Virus record (IMG/VR): IMGVR_UViG_3300011400_000003
Coordinates: 1 to 60,337 of that record
Source of the DNA: a virus
Direction: 5' to 3' (one strand)
DNA length: 60,337 nucleotides
The notes beneath the pieces were generated by a model. That model was not told the DNA's origin. It did not search any database and worked only from the letters and a program-made list of their open reading frames with translations. Positions 29,676 to 36,317 of this stretch are shown piece by piece; position 1 is the first letter of the stretch, and each line of letters opens with the position of its first letter. A program made the translations under genes and the position numbers.

Positions 29676-29758
29676 TACCGGGCACGGGATTCGAACCCGT
29701 ACGTCCTTTCGGACCGAGGATTTTAAGTCCACTGCGTCTGCCGTTTCGCCAGCCCGGC
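29676..29758 (-). tRNA. tRNA-Leu, anticodon UAA
   Basis: 83 nt. Acceptor stem GCCGGGC/GCCCGGT (one G-U pair), anticodon loop CTTAAAA within a paired GGA/TCC-type stem, a long variable arm (CGGTCC-GAAA-GGACG) as expected for leucine, T-arm ACGGG-TTCGAAT-CCCGT and discriminator A. No encoded CCA. Decodes UUA, a codon that is rare in GC-rich actinobacteria but expected to be common in this AT-rich genome. Confidence 0.93.
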
Positions 29759-29764
29759 TGAAAG

Positions 29765-29929
29765 CTAATCCTTACTAATTAGAACCAACAATCCGTTTCG
29801 ATACTCAACATCATCAACGGTAAAACTTTCTTCGGCCGGAAGGCCATCTTTTTGAACTTCAAATATGACGTGAGGATCATGATCCGCAACCCTCTCACCG
29901 ACTGAATTTACAATTTGTGAAAAATGCAT
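29765..29929 (-). CDS. Hypothetical protein, 54 residues
   Basis: ATG at 29929 behind AGGAGACATA. Compact alpha/beta composition (DPHVIFEVQKDGLPAEESF). Lies directly upstream of tRNA-Leu in the transcript. Not recognised. Confidence 0.5.
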   Translation of the reverse strand: MHFSQIVNSVGERVADHDPHVIFEVQKDGLPAEESFTVDDVEYRNGLLVLISKD

Positions 29930-29954
29930 TATGTCTCCTTTGTTCTGTCAAATA

Positions 29955-30206
29955 TCAAGTAAAAGGATCTTCGTCGCCGTCCAAAGTACGAAGCCCAGTT
30001 ATAAGTAAACCTCGTGCTCTATGAGGAGGCATAACACCACCCGAAAAAAGTATGGGATATCCATATGTTCCATCTTCGTCCGTGTTTGTTACGCATCCTA
30101 CAAACACCCACTCGATAAGCATGTCACTTTTCTCAACTTCTTCAAAAACTCCAAGAGCTTGTGTTGCAGCTTGTTCGATAAGACTGGAAGCTTCGTTACT
30201 ATCCAT
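29955..30206 (-). CDS. Hypothetical protein, 83 residues
   Basis: Start overlaps the end of the upstream gene by 8 bases (ATGGATAG). Helical N-terminus (ASSLIEQAATQALGVFEEVE) and a beta-rich second half. Not recognised. Confidence 0.5.
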   Translation of the reverse strand: MDSNEASSLIEQAATQALGVFEEVEKSDMLIEWVFVGCVTNTDEDGTYGYPILFSGGVMPPHRARGLLITGLRTLDGDEDPFT

Positions 30207-30357
30207 CAGATTCTTCCAGTTCTGCCATCAAGGCGTCATACTCATCTTGAAGCTGATCTGACTTTGCGAAATATGTGGCAGTTAATCTCGCCCGCCTTTT
30301 GAAGTAGTCGTCAAATCTTTCTTCTAGAGTTTTCTCTTTAGGCTTAGTTTGTGGCAT
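30199..30357 (-). CDS. Charged helical protein, 52 residues
   Basis: ATG at 30357 behind GAAAGG. High Lys/Arg/Glu content (KEKTLEERFDDYFKRRARL). Follows the hairpin leader of promoter copy 12. Not recognised. Confidence 0.5.
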   Translation of the reverse strand: MPQTKPKEKTLEERFDDYFKRRARLTATYFAKSDQLQDEYDALMAELEESDG

Positions 30358-30370
30358 TTTGAACCTTTCG

Positions 30371-30431
30371 AGAAAAAGAATATGGGATGAAGGACGATTA
30401 ACGTCCGGCTGCGAAAATATCGCGACCTCCC
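30371..30431 (-). promoter_or_regulatory. Hairpin leader or small RNA behind promoter 12
   Basis: GGGA at the start pairs with TCCC near the end; inside lie GCGA-TATTT-TCGC and GGACG-TTAAT-CGTCC. CTTTTTC follows. Same layout as the units at 16929, 28531, 28640 and 28784. Confidence 0.45.
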
Positions 30432-30456
30432 GTTACAAGGCTTGTAAATTCTGCGA
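30432..30456 (-). promoter_or_regulatory. Conserved phage promoter, copy 12
   Basis: Minus strand TCGC-AGAATT-TACA-AGCCT-TGTAACG, after the terminator of 30497-30667. Confidence 0.75.
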
Positions 30457-30492
30457 AAAGTGTCAGGGAAAAGCCTTGTGGCTAATCCCCTT
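30457..30492 (-). terminator. Intrinsic terminator of 30497-30667
   Basis: Minus strand GGGGATTAGCC-ACAA-GGCTTTTCCC then TGACACTTTT, ending at promoter copy 12. Confidence 0.65.
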
Positions 30493-30496
30493 AGGA

Positions 30497-30667
30497 TCAC
30501 CTCCCGTTTCGTTCTCGCCTCCTGACTTCTTTCTTCCAAGTCTTCGAGTTCCTTCGTGCGGTGTTGGCACGGACGAGGCCCGTCATAGCGCTAACTACGA
30601 GAGCCAAAACCGTAGCAACTCCAAGAGGGTTCTCTTCGAATTGGGCTTTCAGCTTGTCAAGGTTCAC
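30497..30667 (-). CDS. 56-residue membrane protein
   Basis: GTG start behind AAAGGACACTC, 28 bases from promoter copy 13. One transmembrane helix (PLGVATVLALVVSAMTGLV) and a very basic tail (KKEVRRRERNGR). Similar layout to the membrane proteins at 9169 and 9736. Function unknown. Confidence 0.55.
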   Translation of the reverse strand: MNLDKLKAQFEENPLGVATVLALVVSAMTGLVRANTARRNSKTWKKEVRRRERNGR

Positions 30668-30694
30668 GAGTGTCCTTTCGGCTAGGTTATTCCC

Positions 30695-30719
30695 ATTATA
30701 CTGGCTGTAAAATATGCGA
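30695..30719 (-). promoter_or_regulatory. Conserved phage promoter, copy 13
   Basis: Minus strand TCGC-ATATTT-TACA-GCCAG-TATAATG. Drives 30497-30667. Confidence 0.75.
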
Positions 30720-30936
30720 TTTTTGATTAGACCCTCGTATTTTGCCTTCTAAGCGATTTTTGACGTTCGCCGGCACTGAGTACCGGACACCTTTCTAAAT
30801 ATGTCTCAGAATGTACGCTGACGCGTACCAATTTTGGAAAGTTCCTCAAAAATGGCCCCCCGGGGATTTTCCAGGGCAAAAAAGAAGAATCCTTGTACAG
30901 AATGTCCTTAAATGTCCCTTTCCCATCGCGACGGCG
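30720..30936 (-). other. Gene-free segment with perfect hairpins and a copy of the window-end sequence
   Basis: About 215 bases with no supported gene. It holds a CCGGTAC-TCA-GTGCCGG hairpin (30770-30786), a GTACGC-TGAC-GCGTAC hairpin (30813-30828), and an imperfect copy (30812-30876) of the right end of the window. A 26-codon frame here lacks a ribosome site. Possible origin, packaging or recombination site; function not shown. Confidence 0.4.
30812..30876. repeat. Imperfect repeat of the window right end (60283-60337)
   Basis: Plus strand shares ACGCTGAC, GAAA-GTTCC, CCCCCCGG-GA-ATTTT and a final AGGG in the same order with the last 55 bases of the window. About 60 bases, interrupted by small gaps. 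Confidence 0.5.
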
Positions 30937-30989
30937 AAAACACAGAAGCCATGTAGGATCTTTTCAGGGATCCCACAGGCTTCCTGTGC
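30937..30989 (-). terminator. Strong terminator closing the structural transcript
   Basis: A long stem of about 20 imperfect pairs: CACAGG-AAGCC with GGCTTCTGTG, continued by TGTGGGATC with GATCCTACA, loop CCTGAAAA, followed by TTTTCG. It stands right after the last gene of the tail block (31013-31366). Confidence 0.75.
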
Positions 30990-31012
30990 TTAGCAACAGT
31001 CTGGTTCTGTGC

Positions 31013-31366
31013 TCATGGTACTTTCGGTCGTAGTTTGAGTTGGTAGCCTTTAGATGTCATCACGTGCTTCTGTTCGTATGCAACCAACAAGAACATCTCG
31101 ATGAAACTCCCAAAGACGATCAGCATCGTGTCTCGACTTACGGGCTTTCGACTTTCACTATTCTTAAGCTCGTAGAGTCGTTCCAACAATTCCATCATCT
31201 TAGGGTAGTCTGCATGATCTACTTTTATTGCTTCCATCTTCTTCAGAACAGCACTGATCTGTCCATCTAAAGGCGACGGCTTCTTAAAACTCGGAAAATG
31301 CCGTAGCACTGCCTTCCTTTCTGTTGTTTCCATTATAGGCAATGTATAGATTGCGGCATCATTCAT
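31013..31366 (-). CDS. Hypothetical protein with two possible starts, 117 or 98 residues
   Basis: Soluble helical protein with one hydrophobic stretch near the C-terminus (LIVFGSFIEMFLLVAY). The ATG at 31366 is coupled (ATGAATGA) to the tail block, but promoter copy 14 lies inside its first codons; a GTG at 31309 behind GAAAGGAAGG would serve that transcript. Function unknown. Confidence 0.55.
   Translation of the reverse strand: MNDAAIYTLPIMETTERKAVLRHFPSFKKPSPLDGQISAVLKKMEAIKVDHADYPKMMELLERLYELKNSESRKPVSRDTMLIVFGSFIEMFLLVAYEQKHVMTSKGYQLKLRPKVP
31332..31356 (-). promoter_or_regulatory. Conserved phage promoter, copy 14
   Basis: Minus strand CCGC-AATCTA-TACA-TTGCC-TATAATG, the only copy with CCGC instead of TCGC. 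It is the most upstream copy and lies inside a coding sequence. Confidence 0.6.
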
Positions 31367-31580
31367 AGCTAAACAACGTGCCCTTGAACGGAACCACCTT
31401 AAATATAACCCGCTTCTTCTTTGGCAGATCGTCTAACGGCGTAGCGATTTCAAAGCTATACCTAACTTTCCCGTCTTCCGGACGTTCCTCAATAATTTCT
31501 CCACCATAAGTCAACTTGATCGATCCACGACCAAGAATGAACCCAACTATAAGAGCAATGATAACGGCTAGAATAATCAT
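31359..31580 (-). CDS. Membrane-anchored protein, 73 residues
   Basis: N-terminal helix MIILAVIIALIVGFILG with no charged start, then a beta-rich soluble part. Coupled to the gp37-like gene by a 4-base overlap. Function unknown. Confidence 0.55.
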   Translation of the reverse strand: MIILAVIIALIVGFILGRGSIKLTYGGEIIEERPEDGKVRYSFEIATPLDDLPKKKRVIFKVVPFKGTLFSYE

Positions 31581-32701
31581 GCGTCTTCTAACTCCAGACT
31601 TAATGTAGGATATGCTACTGTTCCATTTTCATCTTCAATTTCAACAAATTCGCTTACACGCATTACTGTACTTTCGTTGTAATCACCAACAACCCGCACA
31701 AGATCTCCAACGTTGAAGTCTACTCTGTATCTAGATTCAACAGTCTTCTTTGATACTTCTGCTTTGGTAAGATTAATATCTTTTTGTGATTTAAGAACTT
31801 CTCTACCTTTTTGCTGTAATGCATCATTAATAATAACCCAATTAGCCAAAACTTCTGTTTCCTCAAAATCCTCGTCAATTTCTGGTGCGGACACTTGCAT
31901 CATACGTCGATTGTAGTGATCAAGTCCAGGAAGATGAACAATTGTTTGAACCCACTTACCTGTTACAACAGCTGAAGTTTTTAAATTTTTATTACTCCAT
32001 AAATAATCAGCATTTACAATTTGACCAGAATCATAAGAAAATATAATGCTGGCCGTTCTGTCAATTCCTTTATGAACGAAAATTAATGTGTTTGGCGAAA
32101 ATTCGCCAAGAGGCGACCAAATTCCTGGGCGAATAATTCTAATACCAATATCGTCAATAGACATAAGTTCTATTATCGAAGAATATAAATCTTTAACATC
32201 GAGCTTTCTTGATGTGTTAACCCCAGCTCCAGTGATTGTGGTATCAACAGTAATGTAACCAATTGAATTGTTGTCATCTGATAAATATTCTGAGGAAAGG
32301 TGATGGTTGATCAAATGAACAACTTGATCCCACGTTTTTTGAGCTGGAATAAGAACCTTTCCGTCAGAAACTAGCCTTGGGAAGATTCGATTGCTCCCTA
32401 CAACTCGTTGTTCAAAATATGTTTCGAACCCTCGACCTGTAACGGTAATTATAGATTCTTCATCTTGGGAATCGTTAATCTCATGATTTTCTACAATCAT
32501 TAATTCTGGAGTATTAAGATGAGAAACAAAGGAACCAATAGGAAGCTTTTCTTTTAAACCAGAATATACCGGGGCAACGAATTTAAATTCTCCACCTTCA
32601 TCATAACGTTCAATCCACATTTTACTGGTAATATCATTAATGATTTCGCCCTGTTGCATTAACAACGGTGCCTCTGGATTTTTCATTGAAATAACGTCCA
32701 T
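31577..32701 (-). CDS. Siphovirus ReqiPepy6 gp37-like tail protein
   Basis: 374 residues from the ATG at 32701 behind GGGGGGTG. The N-terminal domain (MWIERYDEGGEFKFV, LPIGSFVSHLNTPELMIVE, ITVTGRGFETYFEQRVV) matches the ReqiPepy6 gp37-like family, thought to be part of the tail tip (Tal/gp27-like hub). A second beta domain follows. Position at the end of the tail block agrees. Confidence 0.75.
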   Translation of the reverse strand: MDVISMKNPEAPLLMQQGEIINDITSKMWIERYDEGGEFKFVAPVYSGLKEKLPIGSFVSHLNTPELMIVENHEINDSQDEESIITVTGRGFETYFEQRVVGSNRIFPRLVSDGKVLIPAQKTWDQVVHLINHHLSSEYLSDDNNSIGYITVDTTITGAGVNTSRKLDVKDLYSSIIELMSIDDIGIRIIRPGIWSPLGEFSPNTLIFVHKGIDRTASIIFSYDSGQIVNADYLWSNKNLKTSAVVTGKWVQTIVHLPGLDHYNRRMMQVSAPEIDEDFEETEVLANWVIINDALQQKGREVLKSQKDINLTKAEVSKKTVESRYRVDFNVGDLVRVVGDYNESTVMRVSEFVEIEDENGTVAYPTLSLELEDA

Positions 32702-32702
32702 A

Positions 32703-33536
32703 CTACACCCCCCAGTAAGTCTCGTAATGTGAAATTGAGTGCCAAAACACATAAGAATGATTACTTATACTGTATTCGTTTGTTCCTGGAAATATAATTG
32801 GCCATATAGGATTAAGATCGATTACATCGCCTAAATGAGTTACAACGGAGTCTCTCACCACATACAAATACTTGTTGTTAAACTCACTGGAGAAATGTAA
32901 AACGTCGTTATTGAAAAACAAATCTCTAGGCCTAATTATAAAACTAAATCCTTCCGATTCGTTTGTAATACCAAACTCTGTAAGCGTTGAATTAAATTCC
33001 GCAATAAAAGAAAAACCATGAGGTGCCGTTGAAACATTATCTTCAAGAATTAAAAGTCCCGGATTTGAAATATCAAAATCAACGTTTACTGGAGCCAGCG
33101 ATTTTAACATTGGATCTCTGCACTCAATTGTTAGCTTTACTTCTTGATCTCTATCAAAATGATCAGTTTCAAGCTTTAGTATAAATCCAGATATTGCCGC
33201 AACAACTGTGGAATTGTTTTTAAAATGTAATTGAACTTCTCCGCCTCTAGCTGCAGAAACTAGACGATACAAGTCATCTCTTAGTTGAAAATATGATTCA
33301 GATTCAGCATAATTTGGATTCAAACCAATTTGAATAACTACCGTTCGTTTCTTACGCATAAGGTTATATAACTTAGACTCTTGATCCGTTCCATAATACT
33401 TTGGAACTACTAAGTCTGAATCTAAGCCTTCAATGGATACAGCATTATATGGATTCAAAGCGGTTGGATCTCTAAAACTAAGAACAAGTTCATCAGCGTT
33501 TGACGGCGGGTGTATTTCTACACTAGTTAATTTCAT
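32703..33536 (-). CDS. Distal-tail/baseplate protein, paralogue 2
   Basis: 277 residues from the ATG at 33536. It shares with 33539-34480 LSFRDPTALNPYNA, SIEGLD, KYYGT and the terminal ...YETYWGV. The N-terminal half has a Dit-like beta layout. Likely a ring protein of the distal tail. Tandem duplication is clear. Confidence 0.65.
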   Translation of the reverse strand: MKLTSVEIHPPSNADELVLSFRDPTALNPYNAVSIEGLDSDLVVPKYYGTDQESKLYNLMRKKRTVVIQIGLNPNYAESESYFQLRDDLYRLVSAARGGEVQLHFKNNSTVVAAISGFILKLETDHFDRDQEVKLTIECRDPMLKSLAPVNVDFDISNPGLLILEDNVSTAPHGFSFIAEFNSTLTEFGITNESEGFSFIIRPRDLFFNNDVLHFSSEFNNKYLYVVRDSVVTHLGDVIDLNPIWPIIFPGTNEYSISNHSYVFWHSISHYETYWGV

Positions 33537-33538
33537 AT

Positions 33539-34480
33539 TTATACACCCCAGTATGCTCGATAATATGAAAGACTTTGCCAACTCAGAGAGTCAGAATTAT
33601 TAAAAGAAAGACGATTGCTACCTGGAAATATAATTGGCCAGATAGACTTTCCTGTTACTCTATCCATCAAATTTCTCGCTGTTGTTCTAATTTCTTTTCT
33701 ACCAAATTCACTTGAAAAATGTAATACCTCTCCAGCATCAAATCCACCAATAGGAATAACTCTGAAATTCCAGGAAGCATCTGTTGGGTCTGTAATGATC
33801 AAATCTGGAATGGCTTCATTAATTTTTATTCTAAATGACACTCCATGAGGGGCTGTTGAAATATCATCAGAAATTGTGAAGTCAGAAAAATCAAGAAGAT
33901 CATAATTAATTACAATTGGAGATGGAGATCTAAGAACTGGGTCTTCACAATAAACAGTTACCGCCATCATTTGATCTCTATCTGATGGGTTTGATTCAAC
34001 TTTAGTAACAAAACCAGTTAAAACAGCTACAATTTCATCATCATTCATAAAATGAATATCAACTCTTCCTGTTTTAGATATACTTGTGACTTTATAGACA
34101 CCAGCTCTAAGATCAGAAAAAGTTTCATTAGCACTAAAATCTGGATTCAAACCAATCTTAAATATAACCTCAACTGGCTCTTTTTCAAGAGTATAAAATT
34201 TTTGACCAGATTCTGAACTATAATACTTTGGTTTAAATATACCATCTAATCCATCAATAGATCTCGCATTATATGGGTTCAAAGCTTTAGGATCTCTAAA
34301 GCTAAGAACAATTCCTTCCGGTGTCGGAGTTAACGGTCCTGCTGTACCTATAAAATTAAAATATACAGCATCAGGAGGAGGTTCTGCTTCACCATCATAT
34401 TGAAAAAGAGTATTGACAAAATCAAAATCGCCTTCATCATAATCAATTGGATCATCTTCAAATACGAAATATGGACTCAT
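33539..34480 (-). CDS. Distal-tail/baseplate protein, paralogue 1
   Basis: 313 residues; start overlaps the upstream stop (ATGA). LSFRDPKALNPYNARSIDGLD, a PHGVSFRIKI segment and the YRAYWGV end match its neighbour. It has an extra acidic N-terminus of about 35 residues. Probably forms the distal tail adaptor. Confidence 0.65.
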   Translation of the reverse strand: MSPYFVFEDDPIDYDEGDFDFVNTLFQYDGEAEPPPDAVYFNFIGTAGPLTPTPEGIVLSFRDPKALNPYNARSIDGLDGIFKPKYYSSESGQKFYTLEKEPVEVIFKIGLNPDFSANETFSDLRAGVYKVTSISKTGRVDIHFMNDDEIVAVLTGFVTKVESNPSDRDQMMAVTVYCEDPVLRSPSPIVINYDLLDFSDFTISDDISTAPHGVSFRIKINEAIPDLIITDPTDASWNFRVIPIGGFDAGEVLHFSSEFGRKEIRTTARNLMDRVTGKSIWPIIFPGSNRLSFNNSDSLSWQSLSYYRAYWGV

Positions 34481-35544
34481 CCGTTTGACCCCCATGGGGT
34501 TGTTACAATTACAGGCACCACCCCTGGTACATGTACATCAGTTACAGCAGTAATCTGACCATCGTTATCCACAACAAACGAAAAAGCTGGATCTGTACCA
34601 AATTCAACATCAGTAGTATCAGTAAAATATGCGCCAGTTATAACTACTGAAGTACCTCCAGCAGGAGGGCCATTGGTCGGAATTACCGAAGAAACAATTG
34701 GAGGAGGATTAATAAATTCAAATTCATCAGCTGCTACTAATGCGTTATCTCCATCTGCATTTGTAACAATAATATCAGTTACTCCAACAGCATGCGCAGG
34801 AGACGTTGCCTCTATGTATCCGTCACTAACGACCGTAAAAGAAGTAGCTGCAGTAGCACCAAATTTAACAGCAGTTACACCAGTAAAATTATGACCAGCA
34901 ATTGTAACCACTGTTCCACCACTAGCTGGACCTTCGGTAGGCCCAATTTGTAAGATTTCTGGAAGCCCTAAACCACCCTCCCAAATCTCAATATCCCTTA
35001 GAGATCCAGCACCTATTAAAAACCCATGTTTGGTAGCGCTAATGTGAGCCGTGTCATAAACAGTAAATACAGATATTCCATTAACTGTACATTCGATTTT
35101 TGAACCTGAGGTTTTTATTTTGTAAATAATACCTGTCGCAACACCACCAAGATTAAGAGCACCAGATACGGTGGTCCATGTGCCAGCAACTTTTTTATAT
35201 AATTTTGTTGTCGATCCGTCTAAAGCAAGAAAAGCCCAATAATTATTTATATCATCATAACGAAATATAATTCCATGTCTAACACCACTACCGCCGAAGT
35301 TGTTTTTCAATAGTATTTCTATATTTGAAATTCCTGTATCAATATAATTTATAACAACGGCAGTATAACCTGTAATACCTATGTTTAATGTGGCCGAACC
35401 ACCCAATTGAGCAGTGTTACTAATAATATCTGCTACTTCTGGATTACCAAGCCAAGGTGTAGGATCTAGAATGCCAACCCCATCTGTGTTACCAAGAGAA
35501 GTACTATCTAATCGATCAAATGTATCTGATGTAAGTAAAGCCAT
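34477..35544 (-). CDS. Tail protein with LamG-like and two IPT/TIG domains
   Basis: 355 residues. An N-terminal lectin-like beta sandwich (DGVGILDPTPWLGN..., then YKKVAGTWTTVSG) is followed by two IPT/TIG immunoglobulin-like repeats beginning PTEGPASGGTVVTIAGHNF and PTNGPPAGGTSVVITGAYF. Such domains act in carbohydrate or surface contact. Likely a displayed adhesin on the tail. Confidence 0.75.
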   Translation of the reverse strand: MALLTSDTFDRLDSTSLGNTDGVGILDPTPWLGNPEVADIISNTAQLGGSATLNIGITGYTAVVINYIDTGISNIEILLKNNFGGSGVRHGIIFRYDDINNYWAFLALDGSTTKLYKKVAGTWTTVSGALNLGGVATGIIYKIKTSGSKIECTVNGISVFTVYDTAHISATKHGFLIGAGSLRDIEIWEGGLGLPEILQIGPTEGPASGGTVVTIAGHNFTGVTAVKFGATAATSFTVVSDGYIEATSPAHAVGVTDIIVTNADGDNALVAADEFEFINPPPIVSSVIPTNGPPAGGTSVVITGAYFTDTTDVEFGTDPAFSFVVDNDGQITAVTDVHVPGVVPVIVTTPWGSNG

Positions 35545-35561
35545 TTAAATCTCCTCTTGGT

Positions 35562-36317
35562 TCAGGAACTACTATTTAAATGATAATATGCAACGGGACT
35601 CATTGCTAATTGGGCCACAATATAATCATCAGGATCTATACGAGCATCATAGAGCGCCTCTACTGTTGCGTCATCAACAATACCTGTACCTAATGCTATT
35701 TCGTCATATACGTTTATTCCAGATCCAACTGGGCTTCCACCAACAAGAAAGGTGTCAACATCAACAGGACCGGAATATCCAGCAGCACCTTGCGTCAATT
35801 TAAGAACCCCATCTTCATATAGTTTTACCACATTTGCCGTAGCATTATAGCTTCCAAATATAAAGTGTGGGCCTGGTGTGTCAGGAACACTAACCGATAT
35901 AGTATCCAGTTCTGTAAAAATAATAAGAAAATGACTAACTCCTGGAATATCAGGTACACTTCCAACGTTAGCTACTGAACTACCATTTATTTGCATAAGA
36001 GTTCTATAATCTTCAATACTATCAACCCAACCGCACATCCACCAAGAATCATCTAAAATATCTAATGGTGTTGGTGATATGTATTGTCCTATATAACCCG
36101 GAACCTCTGACACACCTATAGCACCAGCATCTCCAGCAATAAGACTACTCTCTACAATGATAGTATCAGGAACATACTCTGTTAAATGATACTCATTACC
36201 AGAATAGTCATTTAAATCGAAACTTGGACCTGGATCAACGGGTGGTTCCGGTTCAGGAACAGGATCAAATATCCCTGAAAAACCAGAAGGTCCAATTACA
36301 ATTTTTGTCACCTTCAT
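35562..36317 (-). CDS. LamG/concanavalin-like tail protein
   Basis: 251 residues. A Pro-rich opening (FDPVPEPEPPVDPGPSFD) precedes a lectin-like sandwich (SWWMCGWVDS, HFIFGSYNATANVVKLYEDG, DEIALGTGI...). The last residues (VAQLAMSPVAYYHLN) are typical of phage LamG proteins. Likely carbohydrate contact. Confidence 0.7.
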   Translation of the reverse strand: MKVTKIVIGPSGFSGIFDPVPEPEPPVDPGPSFDLNDYSGNEYHLTEYVPDTIIVESSLIAGDAGAIGVSEVPGYIGQYISPTPLDILDDSWWMCGWVDSIEDYRTLMQINGSSVANVGSVPDIPGVSHFLIIFTELDTISVSVPDTPGPHFIFGSYNATANVVKLYEDGVLKLTQGAAGYSGPVDVDTFLVGGSPVGSGINVYDEIALGTGIVDDATVEALYDARIDPDDYIVAQLAMSPVAYYHLNSSS

